A stretch of 26,476 bases of DNA from Cylindrobasidium torrendii FP15055 ss-10 (Eukaryota; Basidiomycota; Agaricomycetes; Agaricales; Physalacriaceae). The notes beneath the pieces are model-generated. The model worked only from the letters and a program-made list of their open reading frames with translations, was not told the DNA's origin and ran no database searches. The DNA is taken from NCBI GenBank assembly GCA_000934385.1, contig KN880731.1, forward strand, positions 1-26,476, written 5' to 3'. Each line of letters begins with the position of its first letter. Position 1 is the stretch's first letter. Position numbers and translations under genes: made by a program. Positions 1 through 10,562 of the stretch are shown piece after piece.

Positions 1-449
1 CCATTGCTTCCGTGGTCGGTTCTCACTGGGGTCGACTCCCAGAGCCCCGATCCCGACTGCAACTACGGCGGTGTTCTGCGACTATGGCACAAAACCAGCC
101 AGATACCTGCCTCCTGTTTCTTTTCGCCTTTGCGCATCATTAATCCATGCAAAGCGCACATGCACCGCTCCGGCCCAGCAGGAATGCATCTCGCGGGAGC
201 TTGTCGTGCTCAGACTTAAATTTTTGATTTCTGAAATTTTGATTTGTGACAATTGCTTTTTCTCTCGAAACAAAAGTTTATGCAACAATAAAAATCTTTG
301 TTTTTGACGCAGCAAATACTCCCTAATCTGATGATGACATTGAATCATCTTGTGCTCGAGTTTTGGAGAGCAGAGATGGTAGAGGTCATGAAGTGAACGT
401 GCTGATCCGGTCGGATGCTATCGCTTGCCCCACAAACACGTTACATACT
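1..449. other. Left flank, no gene seen
   Basis: No convincing gene is visible here. Short open frames exist, but none has splice signals or family motifs. Positions about 218-300 are strongly A+T rich. The stretch ends in ACT (447-449), directly before the putative left end of the large element, and the same three bases follow the right end. Confidence 0.5.
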
Positions 450-479
450 ATGGTGTACCGGAGTGCTATGCTTTGAAAC
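450..479 (+). repeat. Left terminal inverted repeat
   Basis: Begins ATGGTGTACCGGAGTGCTAT and ends TGCTTTGAAAC. It matches the reverse complement of 10932-10961 at 28 of 30 bases, differing at the 14th and 24th. ACT precedes it. Confidence 0.75.
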
Positions 480-493
480 ATCCGGCACGTTTG

Positions 494-508
494 GGGGACC
501 CCAGACAC
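494..508 (+). repeat. Left subterminal block
   Basis: GGGGACCCCAGACAC, 14 bases inside the left terminal repeat. Its inverted partner lies at 10880-10893, 38 bases inside the right repeat. Thirteen of 14 aligned bases agree. The block contains the palindrome GGGGACCCC, so it may be a protein-binding site of the element. That role is an inference. Confidence 0.55.
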
Positions 509-531
509 CAAAAAATAAATATTTTGAAACT

Positions 532-558
532 AGGATAATAATGATAATAATAATGATA
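532..558 (+). repeat. Short ATA/ATG-type microsatellite
   Basis: An imperfect run of ATAATAATG-like triplets lies just inside the left end of the putative element. No coding or regulatory role is evident. Confidence 0.6.
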
Positions 559-573
559 TGGCCGTCCCGACTT

Positions 574-714
574 GTGCACTGATGGATGTGATGTAGTGCA
601 CTGGATGGAGAGGCACTTGCCACTAGGCGCCACACAAGTGTGTCCAACTTACATGTCAGGCAACGCACTGGGATGGCGTCTTTCAACTTGTGGGTAAGTG
701 CACAATGCATGTGC
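574..714. repeat. Three weak hairpins in the left subterminal region
   Basis: Three short inverted repeats follow one another: GTGCACT with AGTGCAC (574-580/595-601, 14-base loop), CACTTG with CAAGTG (614-619/635-640) and GCACA with TGTGC (700-704/710-714). They sit between the left end and the integrase stop codon, roughly mirroring the much stronger hairpin array on the right. Stems this short can arise by chance. Confidence 0.3.
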
Positions 715-783
715 GGCAACAACTAAGCCAGTCAATGTAGTAAGCAATACAACAATAATGTTTGGGCGTCTACTACTAGTCTA

Positions 784-2665
784 CTACCAGCTGTCGTCGT
801 CTGATTCATTTGAGCTTGCATTTGGCCCATCTTCGTTTTCGGAGTCGCTGAAGATGCCATACCCAGCTACCTCAATTCCTTCCTCTTTCTCCGGCAAACC
901 TAGACCGCCATTGACTCCTCCATCGTAGTCACCTGCATCGTCTCCTCGAAGCGGTCGCAGAGCTGCAAGCTCACCTTGCAGCAGTTCTACTTCTTCCCCA
1001 GATGGAGGTGCTGGCTCCTCAAAGCCCAGTAAGTTGTATCCGTCAAGCTCTTCCCGTTCAAGCACGATCAACAGATCCATGTACACATTCCAAATTCGCG
1101 CTCTTGTGACTTCTGGGCTTCCGAGGCTGGCATAGGCTTGTGAGATTCTTAGTTCAAACTCCGGGGAGACTTTCTGGAAGGTCGCATGATCTGGCGGCGC
1201 ATACAAAGTCTCTGCGTCTTGCATATACTGAGCTTGAGCGTCAATAAGAACCTGGACGTTGCATTCAGTAAACAACTAATATAGGCCTGCATTAAAATAC
1301 ATGCCTTGAAATTACAAGCATTAAACTCTTCTGGAAACTCTTCGATCTCATTTGGAGCACCCCCTTGAGGAAGGATTTTATGTTTCTGACGGCGTTTGCG
1401 TGTGTTGTTTATACGCAGCGCATAAGCATCCAGTTCCGTTTGCAGCCAGTCAATAAAGAGCCACTTGAAAATCGAGCTGGAAAAGGAGTAAGGACGGAGT
1501 AGCTGTCTTGTCAACTTGAACGCACTATTGCAATGGATCAAAGCGGTCATATCGAATGTCGGAAATACGGTCTGGGGAGGAGAGTATGTCCTCAAAGCCC
1601 GGGGTGAATCGTCGGCGAAGTCCAGACCAAACTACTTCTGGCGGTATGTTCTTCTTTTCACGACGCCAGCGATGTTGAAGGGTGCCCTCAAGGTCCGGAT
1701 CCAAACACTGTCGAATGTAGGAATGACCTCTGGCTATATAGTAGGCCTCTGAACCGAGGTCACTCTGAGTGACAAGACAAGTATCTGAGGTCCAGAATTA
1801 GAATGGAGACAAATACAAATTCAAACAAAAACATACATCCAAGGGAGCGTACTGCTTCAAGATAATAGCTAAAAATCAGACGAGGGTTTCGATTCCCCCA
1901 CCAAATTTTTAGCCATATTATCTTCCCAGTGAAAGGATCGATACAAGTGTGAAGGCCAAGACCGTACTTTAACCACTTATCGTGCTGGTCAAGGCACCAG
2001 ACGTCGTTGCACCCAGCGGCCCAAAATCGAACTCTCCTGAGCTTCCGTTGAAGACGCTCTTTGATTTTTTCTGGTTCATTGCGCTGACACCACTCAGCCA
2101 CAACATTGCTACGACAAACAGACAAATTAAATCAAAGAAATCACTTGTAACACGGAAATCCAATCTTACCGTGACACCCATATTTTCTTCTCCGTTCCCA
2201 GCAGACCAACCATATCGCGATAGCCAGCCTTAGGGTATTGAACTCGTAACTCCATCATGCTCTCGTGAATGTCGCTGAGAGAAAAACCTTTTAATAAAGA
2301 GTAAACAGAATGAAACTAAGCTGAGATCATAAAAATAGTACCTGACTTTCGAACCGTTGGAAGGTTCAACTCCTCTGTAATGTTGCGAAATGTGTTCCAT
2401 CTAAAAGAGCATCATAGTAGTTAACTTCCCACAGCTATACTACAAGAATAGAAAGACACATACGAGAATCCATACTTTTCAGTATCAATGTAGTGCCGGA
2501 CAAGTCGTTCCCATATCTTCTTTTGTGGAATGCGACGGTACCACATATCCAGAAGTTTGTCAAGATAGGCATCTTGAGGCGCTATTGTGAACATTAACAA
2601 TAGGAAAAGTCAAGTTCCACAAAAGACATACGGCGAGGTTTGTACTGATTTTTAGCCTTGGCCAT
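784..2665 (-). CDS. Integrase-core (RNase H fold) protein, 499 aa, eight exons
   Basis: Exons on the minus strand are 2632-2665, 2464-2581, 2342-2400, 2170-2287, 1837-2108, 1526-1784, 1305-1476 and 784-1251. They join to 500 in-frame codons. The protein belongs to the integrase-core family that is repeated many times in agaricomycete genomes. The first Asp lies in WCLDQHDKW (D150), the second in TQSDLGSE (D209) and the Glu in PPEVVWSGLRRRF (E250), a complete D,D-40,E triad. An arginine- and lysine-rich segment (NNTRKRRQKHK) follows, and the C-terminus (about residues 440-499) is acidic. Intron 7 (1252-1304) uses a GC donor; the nearby GT alternative runs into a stop. The start follows a TATAAAA box by about 60 bases. 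No stop or frameshift was found, so the protein could be active. It may cut and join DNA at the ends of the surrounding element, which is inferred. It could also be a domesticated host gene. Confidence 0.85.
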
Positions 2666-3257
2666 GACAATGAGAGAAGACGACGGGGTGAGATGTAAGG
2701 CAATGACTTCGATAAAGTTCTGATGGCTTTTATAGCTTTCTCTAAGGCTTTGTTTGAGACAGGGCGTCCAATCTCATCCTGACAGAACTAACTCATGACT
2801 TCGCCGTAGCCCGCCATGCATCCTATCCACTCGGAAGACTCTGAGGATCTTTCTATGACACAAATTCATTTGCGCTGACTTGTAACATCCTTAATTCAGG
2901 TTTCCTTGTGTTGTCCTCACCTGCAGAACGTGTGAATTTGTACCTACACATTTTTCAGAGCAATCCTATTGGGTCCCAATTTACATGCCTTGTAAACTTT
3001 GACGTTTAGTGGCCTCATCTTCCTGAACCTGTCGGGGCGCCCCGTCATACTGCGCTGGCTAGCCAATGAAAATCTTCCAGGCCCGCTCAGTCTCAGTCCT
3101 TTTTGCACTAGATGCACGGACTTGGACGCTGTTGATCATTCTTATGTTGGTGTCCGCAAAACATAGTTATGGTATAAATAGTGCTAAGCCTTCCTAGTTG
3201 TCAAAGCAGGCAGTCTCTCTTCCCCACTTTTCCTCTAATCTCTCCTCTTTCACAACC
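2666..3257. promoter_or_regulatory. Divergent promoter region between integrase and alpha-kinase genes
   Basis: These 592 bases separate two start codons that face away from each other. On the minus strand TATAAAA (complement of 2728-2734) lies about 63 bases before the integrase ATG. On the plus strand TATAAAT (3173-3179) lies 79 bases before the alpha-kinase ATG. Both are typical core-promoter positions. No coding sequence is evident between them. Confidence 0.6.
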
Positions 3258-6200
3258 ATGTCCTTAGTCGTCTCTCCCACCTCATTTGCAGCCTCCGAGC
3301 CCATGGCGTGCGACTCCTCGAGCTGCAACCACAGTATCATTCAGAAGGGCCAGCCTTTCTTCTGCGTCAAAGACCTACAGAAAGACAAGGAGCGCATGGT
3401 ATGCGAGCCATGCAAGAACAGATATTTGGCAAGGATACAGAGTGTGCAAAGTGAGTGATTTTAATTGCGGCTAATGTTGTGAATTAATTTTCTGGAAAAA
3501 TAGCTGCAGTTCGAACGGCTCAGAGAACAGTGCAGCGCGGCGTAGGGCAACCTCTGTTTATTCATTCCCAACCACCTCAGAGTATGCACAACCCGACAGA
3601 CCTTCAAGTCCATCGCGGCCCCAACCCTGATGAGATTGCTCGTCGTTCGGTTCAGGCGCATCGCACCGGTAAGTGGTAGATTCACATTTCAACGCCGTAA
3701 TCTGACTTCTGTTGAGGCGCGTCCAACCCAGCTGGCATCAGAGTTGCTTCAATGCCAATGTACGCAGCCAGTAGTGGTGGCCCGCGAATAAACATCCGTG
3801 CAGCATCTGGCGGACCTCCTCTCTCATTCCAAGAGCCTCCAATCACGCGAAGTGAGCGTCCTCTGTCATCTGGCTCTCTACGCCCTCCTTCTTCTGGCTC
3901 TCTGCGCCCTCCTTCCGGATCTTCATCCGGAGCACTTCCGCGTGCGGATGGATACACTCCGGATCATACGCGATATTTTGCAGAGGAGGCTCGCTTTCGA
4001 AGCGCCGCATATGCTGCTGGAGGGCACACTATCCAACTCAAGCTCACAGTAGCATACAGAGTGCCAGGCGCGAGTAAAACGGAATATCTATCGGTGTGTG
4101 TCTAACACTCTGAGTAAAAAGCGTGACTGACTTACTTGCGCAGGGCTTACAATACACGTCTCCAATGTTCGACGCCACAAAAGCAATTCCTGACATTGTT
4201 GCTGATATACGCCACCAAGTCCAACTCTTAACGCCAGAGCCTGTCCGTCTACTTGATGCCTACGGTCCAGGCATTTTCGACTTCGTGTGGAATTCTTCTC
4301 AACTCCTTGTGTTCGATGTCACGAATTCCTTGGCAAGAGACCTTAACGCTTCAATTTACGCTGGAATCGACTTGGTCAAGTATGCTTCCTGGATGGACAC
4401 TTACAGCGATGCAAATCCGTACATTATTGCAAATCATGGTTCTTGGTCAGGCTCTGGGGGAGGAGTGGGTCGGAAGAAGGGAGGTGTGACCGTTGGGGAT
4501 GGCCGTTGGAAGGCTTCGACAAAGGGAATGTCAGTGCGTGTCATCGTGGTTGCGTCGGAGATGGAGCGATTCAAAGAACACTGCGAGACAGAGCGGGAAT
4601 TGGCGGAGAAGAGGGAGAGAGCAGCGAATGAGAGGAGGGTTTCTGACTTGGACGATTACGATGCAGGCCGCCCTTCGAACCAGGAGTGCGAGGTGAGTGT
4701 ACAAAGTTTATACTTGTTTTGCCTCTGAATAACCCCGTGCAGTTTGCTGTAGATGACTTTCTAGAAGACAACACCGCCTCTGCCTCTTTCCCCAGCTCCA
4801 ACGACAACTGGTCGACGCGCACTGCAGCTTCTTCCTCTCTTGGTCCGGCAATCAGCATTCAAACCCAAACCCATGGTGTTGCTTGCCGACCCACTAGTGT
4901 TTCAACTCACGCATCGTCAACTGCAAATTTGGCCACAGACGTTGCACCAAAGCGTTCTCGTAAGGTATGTCTCTAATTAAAAGTTGGACAAATGCATTCT
5001 GAACTTGAATCCTCCATAGAACTCAGTGCTGTCAATGTCTCCGCCTCCACGTCCAAGTAAGGCTCGGAGGATTGTGGATATCTCAGCGCCTTTGCCGGGT
5101 TTGTCTCTTGTCAAGGAGGCCGTGAAAGCCGGTGGAATGGGAGCAAGCTTGCAAAGTAGCAGTGCGTTCTTATTGTTGTCTTTCAAACGACATACTGATG
5201 GTGTTTTAGGTGTCATGCAATCCTATCGAGGATACGTTGTTCCAATTCCTGCACAGGATTTTGACAAGCTTCTGAGCGGTTCAGTGAGCGTTGTTTTCGA
5301 CATTGAGCGGGCTCTTTTGCCAAATGGACATGCGGAGCTCTTCTTGAACACTAGCGCGCAGGCAGAGCTTGGCGCTGGACAGTTCAAGACGGCTCACGTT
5401 GCGCAAGTTGTCTATCTAAGCTTGAAGGAGGTCATTGGAGATGACTTAGCGCGCTTTGCAAACAGCTCAGTGTGCTGTAAGCGCTTTTGGGCTAGCACTC
5501 GGGAGGAGTGCGTATCTTACTGCTTTATGTGTTCGAGCGCATCGACTCACAACTCAAGCAGAAACCGAGTGAAGCTGAAGACACCGCTGGAAATTAAGGC
5601 GGCAAGCACAGAGGCCAACGTGCAGTACTGGGCAAGCTCCATGGTTGAATACTGCATGAATTATGCTCATATGTGCGCAAAAGGCAAGCATTCGTTTTTT
5701 TTATCCTCCCATCAGAGTCCTTAACAATTACTTGTAGACCCCGAGCGAACTCCTCCTCCCGCAAGTATTCCCGACTTGGAGTACGTTGCAGCGGCAGTCT
5801 TTTTATCACAGAAGCCCAAGGCAAGCAGCGGAGAGGGTCGAGAGACAAAAGTTTGGGACAAGGCCTTCATTCTTGAGGATCTTATCCGCATGAATGCTCG
5901 AGAGGAATTTGTTAAGTACATTCATAATGTATCGCCCATCCCGATGGTGCAGCCAGAGGACTCAGAGGAGGACTACGCAAAGGCTGTGTTCCTTGCAGCC
6001 TCGCAGCATCTTCTTTTTTGGCGCTCGCAGGGAACAATATTTCTTTCCGACTTCCAAGGTTCTGGTTGCTTTCTAACTGACTGTCAAATTATGAGCAATC
6101 CGTGAGGCGCCTTCCTTCTAACAGTATCTATTCATCCTGACCATTTTTTGCCAGAGCGCTCACTCCGGGAAATGATAACGCCAATATGTTTGGAGATGGG

Positions 6201-6302
6201 AATGTGGCTCAAGGGTTTGACAACTTCCCCAAAGAGCATATTTGCAACGTCTGGTGCTCATGGTTTGGGCTCGAGCCTTTTGGGCAGACGGACATTGACT
6301 AG
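3258..6302 (+). CDS. Alpha-type protein kinase, 859 aa, ten exons
   Basis: Exons: 3258-3450, 3504-3668, 3717-4093, 4144-4692, 4743-4964, 5020-5161, 5210-5507, 5562-5683, 5738-6101, 6155-6302; all joins keep frame. Alpha-kinases (the MHCK/eEF2K/TRPM7 group) are atypical Ser/Thr kinases. The C-terminal third shows their hallmarks in order: GAGQFKTAH (residues 604-612), a DFQG element followed by LTDCQIMSNP (to 811), a glycine/asparagine-rich GDGN loop (824-827) and the zinc-site motif HICNVWC (H839, C841, C845). The N-terminus has a probable zinc-binding pattern, CDSSSCNH...C...CEPC (residues about 17-54), followed by a Ser/Pro-rich linker. Intron 8 (5684-5737) begins with GC in an AAG/GCAAGC context. 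The ATG at 3258 was chosen because the upstream in-frame codon is only TTG. Substrate unknown. The gene lies inside the putative element and shares its promoter region with the integrase. Confidence 0.85.
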
Positions 6303-6377
6303 AGGCAATAGAACATTTCTAATACGCGGTAGCTTACTTTATTTTGCATTAATCGTAAGAGCTGTTTCTCTGGCGTT

Positions 6378-6478
6378 CACGTGATTGATTGATGCGCAGT
6401 CATGGCGCTCACGGTGATGCGTCATTCACGTGCATCAACAATCGGGCACGTGGCACAGCCACGCCGTCGGGTATATAA
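6378..6478 (+). promoter_or_regulatory. Promoter-like cluster: three CACGTG boxes and a TATA box
   Basis: CACGTG occurs at 6378-6383, 6427-6432 and 6447-6452, followed by TATATAA at 6472-6478. CACGTG is the binding site of bHLH factors of the Pho4/Cbf1 type in fungi. Three copies within 75 bases just ahead of a TATA box are unlikely by chance. The transcript driven from here is not obvious; the nearest plus-strand coding start is 7698. Confidence 0.5.
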
Positions 6479-6539
6479 CTGTCTTTTTGCTTTGACCTTT
6501 ACCTTTGGCCACACTCCCCTGCCGGACTCAGTCATTTGT

Positions 6540-6668
6540 TGGAGCACCGCCCCGCCCCTTTGACTGCTTTCCGCGCAACGCAGGCGTGGCCCCGCCGTAG
6601 CAGCGTTAAGCCTCCAACACAACTGCAGAGTCACTGCTGGAGCACCGCCCCGCCCTCTTGACTCTGCA
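6540..6668 (+). repeat. Direct repeat of a GC-rich block
   Basis: TGGAGCACCGCCCCGCCC occurs at 6540-6557 and again at 6638-6655, each followed by a similar CTTTGACT/TCTTGACT stretch. The copies are 98 bases apart, suggesting a local duplication downstream of the TATA box. Confidence 0.65.
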
Positions 6669-7098
6669 CGCATTGCCTTTGTCTTTATTTTTCCCTGCCC
6701 TCGGTCGCCATCTTCAAGCAGCTCTCAGCAATTTGCACACACCGGTGAATTTCCAGCCCCACTGCAATGCGCTTCGTGTCTTTGACCCGTGATCGCTTGT
6801 ACCCTGGGGTCGGCGCCAGTTGTAGTGATCGCCATCACTTAGTTTTGTCGCTCGCTATCACTTAGTGGCTTTCATTGCTTGCCATGCCTTCCAGCGGCGC
6901 GCTTGTAGCTCTCAAAGCCGCAACTCCAATTCGCCCACGCCCGCCCGGTCCATTAGTTGTGGTCACGTCAAGCTACCATCCCAAACAACGCTTTTGCTCT
7001 CCCCGCACTGCCCAGCAAGTCCACTGTCGTTTCTACAACGGTCGTTTCCGATTGCCTGGCTGTTATGCAGGAGTGTGCTAGCTGGATTCTGTTGAAAG

Positions 7099-7149
7099 GT
7101 GCGTAGTCTGCGTTCCTGCTTGACTCTGTTCTAACCAATCTGCATACAG
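7099..7149 (+). other. Candidate intron in an untranslated or noncoding transcript
   Basis: The segment starts GTGCGT, has a CTAAC branch-point match 15-20 bases before its end, and ends CATACAG, at 51 bases the usual intron size in this window. No ATG-initiated frame continues across it, so it would splice an untranslated leader or a noncoding RNA. Confidence 0.4.
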
Positions 7150-7200
7150 ACTTGCGTCTGGCCTTGCCTGTACTAGGCATCTCCCATTCCAATACACATC

Positions 7201-7291
7201 CATCCCAGATGACTCGACACACATCGCAACGCAACACCTGTTCTACACTCATCCCAGACAACGCAACACACATCCCGGACCATGCGACATG
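7201..7291 (+). repeat. Degenerate tandem repeat, about 21-base unit
   Basis: CATCCCAGA-type units followed by an ACRCRACAC-like tail begin at 7201, 7222, 7250 and 7271. Copies at 7201 and 7250 agree at 20 of 24 bases. The spacings of 21, 28 and 21 are multiples of seven. Confidence 0.5.
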
Positions 7292-7697
7292 CTTCTCCAG
7301 CGATACAGCACACCCTACATTCAAGACAGACGATGCAGCCTGTATTCCGTACGGCATAATTGTATCTACACAGTAGCTATCTTTATCACATCTTTAATGC
7401 AATCTTATTTGTGGACCCAAGGTCCTGCACCCAGGTCAAGTCGTGTGCTTTCCGGCTGAGATGACTGCGCTAAGAATCAGATGCTTCGTCAGGAAGCAGA
7501 GTCACATACCTGGGGTGGCTCTCTGGTTCTCTCCATCCTCCACCTTCCTTTGTCGCCTCATTTTTTGATTTTTAAATTATGTCTTATCGTCCGCGCATGC
7601 TTCTGCGCTCTGTCCGCAAAGCGCTTGGCCTTGGGTATGTGTTCCGCCAAGGACACTGGATCTAGCTGAACTTCATAGTCTTCCTACAAACGTTGAC

Positions 7698-10327
7698 ATG
7701 AGCGAGGGGAAGACCATTGAGGATGTTAACTCAGATAAGCTCGATCTCATCAACATTGTCTTGGCCCGCGCGCGCCCAGTTCCCAAGGATGTCGCTCAGA
7801 TTGCTGGCGCCGGTGGCCGCAATGTAGATCCTGATTTGGAGGACGTTGATATCGCTCCAATCAGTGATTTCGAGGGAGAGGTGTCTTGGGACTACCAGCC
7901 TGATTTGAGTGCAGAGGAAAGACAAGAGTGAGCGCTCCTCATATGTGCTTGATAACGTACTTAGTCATTTTCCCCAGAGTTTTCCAAAACATTCACTAGT
8001 GAGCCTTGAAGTCGCCTATATACCGCCGCTAATGACTGACCTATGTGCTTGCTCTCAGCCCTCCATTTGACGATGGGGTCGCCCGGGACTATGTCACAAT
8101 GAAGAGACCCGAAGTTTCAACCGAGCAAGCTTTCGACACCCACCCCTCCTACGGATGCTTGACCAAGGATGATGTGTTTTGGAGGCAGCGTCTGAATGAG
8201 CCTGGAAAGAAGATTGTGTTTGGCGCCTGGGATAACGCACCGTGCGACAAAACACCCATGCAAATTGCACTTGAGTACATTGACACCTACAACGCCAAGG
8301 CTGCCCAGCGTGATCAAGACGAGCGCCAGCGTCGACTGGCCCAAAAGCGCGCTATCGACGATGATGTGGACGACCTGGCCCCTTCAACAAAGCGCCCTCG
8401 TCTAGAGACCCCCACCAACACCATTCAACCAAAGACAAAGCGTCCACATCGAATTAGGCACAACAGTCGTCGAAATGAGCAGGCCATTCTGAAGCGAGAG
8501 GTCAATGGACCTAAGCAAATCATTGATGCTACGCATCTTGTAAGCCATTTCCCAAGCTGCCGCCTTGTCTAATATCTCATTCAGCTTGCGCCTGGTCCTG
8601 TGCCCCACGCATCCTCCTGGTCCTTTCCTCCAACGCTCCCGCTGCTCTCAACTTTGCCCTCAACCTCCTCGTCCCCGGCTCTCTTTCCTCCATCCCGCGC
8701 TCCATCGTCCCGTGGAACCTCTCCCGCTGCTTCTCGAGCACCATCTCCATCTCCCTCCCGCGCATCATCCCCAGGTGAAGAGGAAGTCATGCAGCGTCTG
8801 CAAGATGACGAATACGACAACGAGTGGCCTGGATTTGCGGAGCAGGATGCTGCAATCGACTGGGACGCAATTGAGGCTCTTGGTCTCACAGAAGAGTCGA
8901 TTTATGGCAAAGGCATGCCTCATGCAGATTCGTTGCCCTCACAGGGCCGCCAGGATGAGTATGTGCTTCGCACTACTTCAACTGGGTGGTCTGGAGGGCG
9001 CGCCGCTGTGAAGGAGGTTGTTGCCCTTCTGTGGGCATGGATGCACTTCCTGCTGGGGCCAATCCTTGTGCGCTTCAAGCAGGTTGCTTTTCGGGCTGAG
9101 TAAGTACCCCTTGTCTTTGTATTTGGCTCCATTCTCACTTCACGTACAAAGGAATCAACCTTGGACTGTTGTGAAGGACCGAGTGGGCCGGAACATCGCT
9201 GTTCGGAGTCCTCTTCTCTCTTGGATCTCTGGATTCACTGGCAAAAAAGATGAGATTCTAACGCCCCATCCCCTTCGTCCGTCTCCGTTCATGCAACAGT
9301 GTATCAACGAGGTTGTCGAGTTTGTCCAAATCACAACGGCGTGTGAATATGGCCGAAACGTTCGTGGCCCTCAGTGGTATCATATCAGTGGCCATGACCG
9401 CCAAATTCGACTAGTAAGTCGGGAAGTATTTAACAAGCTGTGCTAATTAGTTCCAGCTTCCTGACTTGCGCGCCTGGGGCAAGAAGAACACTGGGCCTCT
9501 CAAGTGGCTTTTTCGCAAAGAAAGCCCTTGGAATCGTCTCACGTATGCACCATATGTGGCATGACAAAGACGACCTATCTGATGCTTTTTACAGCGGTTT
9601 CGCAAACACAATCGTCCAAGGCTTCTTCCCAGGAATCTGGCGCCGCTTCATGCGTTGCAGAGACTACTGGAGTATCAAACGTGGAGTCAACGCCATGTAC
9701 GGGGCCTTCTGGCAGTTTTGTATCAACTGGGGTGAGGACCGGCTGCTTGTGGATTGTTGGCCTCACGTTGACGCCGCCAACCTCGCAATTGGAGTATGTG
9801 TCATTTTTATATTTGGTGAGCATTCTTTGCTTGCGTGTATAATACACCTGATTATATTTGTACAAGGGTTTTTCAATAGCAATGAGGTCTGCTGGCTTGT
9901 CATTTGGGAGGCCAACATCATCATCCAACTACCGGCCGGCGTCTTTCTCGCCTATCCCTCATCTCTGTTTTATCACTTCAACATTAACAAGGAGGGTATG
10001 TTTTTGCGTCTGCGTCTGTCTGTGTACATCCTCAGGTATTTCATCCCAGATATCCGTGCGGACCTGCGAGACGCCAGGATTGTGGTCGGCCGTCGTGGTG
10101 TTCAACCAACGCCTTACAACACGGAACCTCTGACGAAGCGCAATGCAAAGCCAGAGCATTGGAAGGAGGGCGAACACATTCGAGGCTCTGCGGTGTGGTT
10201 TTGTCAGGCATCCATGTATCAGCCTTCTGAGCTTGGGGTGCCAACGATGCAAGCTGGTCGCCAAAGTGGAAGGAGCGTGAGCGTGAATTGGGATGACTTG
10301 ATGGAGCGCGGAGAAGTATTTTACTAG
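7698..10327 (+). CDS. Conserved basidiomycete-type protein with oxygenase-like HxD...H...R pattern, 740 aa, nine exons
   Basis: Exons: 7698-7927, 7978-7998 (21 bases), 8059-8539, 8585-9099, 9152-9413, 9457-9542, 9595-9815, 9867-9995, 10050-10327, joining to 741 codons. The N-terminal half is charged and Ser/Pro-rich, with basic clusters around TKRPRLE and TKRPHRIRH that resemble nuclear localisation signals. The C-terminal half is compact: WPHVDAANLA (H589, D591), then WLVIWEANIIIQLPAGVF, then YPSSLFYHFN (H642) with R651 nine residues later. This order and spacing match the iron- and 2-oxoglutarate-binding residues of double-stranded beta-helix oxygenases, a superfamily that includes the fungal TET/JBP DNA oxygenases. 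I recognise this C-terminal pattern from uncharacterised mushroom proteins, but assigning enzyme function is inference. A nuclear nucleic-acid- or protein-modifying enzyme would fit. The gene lies inside the putative element, upstream of the hairpin array. Confidence 0.8.
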
Positions 10328-10562
10328 GGATAACCTTGCTTGCTTGTTTACTTGTTTATTGATAATTTTCCCTTGTTCTTCTCATCGCATCCACAAACAT
10401 TTGCGGCATTTGATGTTCATGCAACGGCCTGAGATCTAAGCATAGTACTAACACTGCTTCTCAATTAAGCTTATAATGTCAAATTGTGCTGTTCATTGAG
10501 TATCTAGCTACAATGTATACGTACTCAGCAGTACAAGCGCCAGCCGTCAATATCAGAAGTGA
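10328..10562 (+). other. 3' flank of the oxygenase-like gene
   Basis: No gene is visible. This is the presumed 3' untranslated region and spacer leading into the hairpin array, moderately A+T rich at its start. Confidence 0.4.

Larger units (their letters stand above)
6303..7697. other. 1.4-kb interval without a recognisable protein gene; promoter-like and spliced-transcript-like signals
   Basis: No frame starting with ATG gives a credible protein here. The interval contains a CACGTG cluster and TATA box (6378-6478), a direct repeat (6540/6638), pyrimidine-rich sequence, a canonical intron-like segment (7099-7149) and degenerate tandem repeats (7201-7291). It could be a long, spliced 5' untranslated leader of the gene starting at 7698, a separate noncoding RNA, or the remains of an older insertion. 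Confidence 0.45.

Noticed and set aside
4..219. Plus-strand open frame at the left edge and a tRNA-like GGTCGACTCCC string
   Set aside because: The open frame has no splice sites, motifs or codon pattern, and the string does not sit in a foldable cloverleaf.
7201..7291. CRISPR-like array
   Set aside because: The repeats are degenerate and tandem without spacers, and the genome is eukaryotic.
7152..7376. His/Thr-rich plus-strand open frame
   Set aside because: It starts at a TTG just after an apparent splice acceptor, has no upstream ATG in frame and is built from the degenerate repeat.
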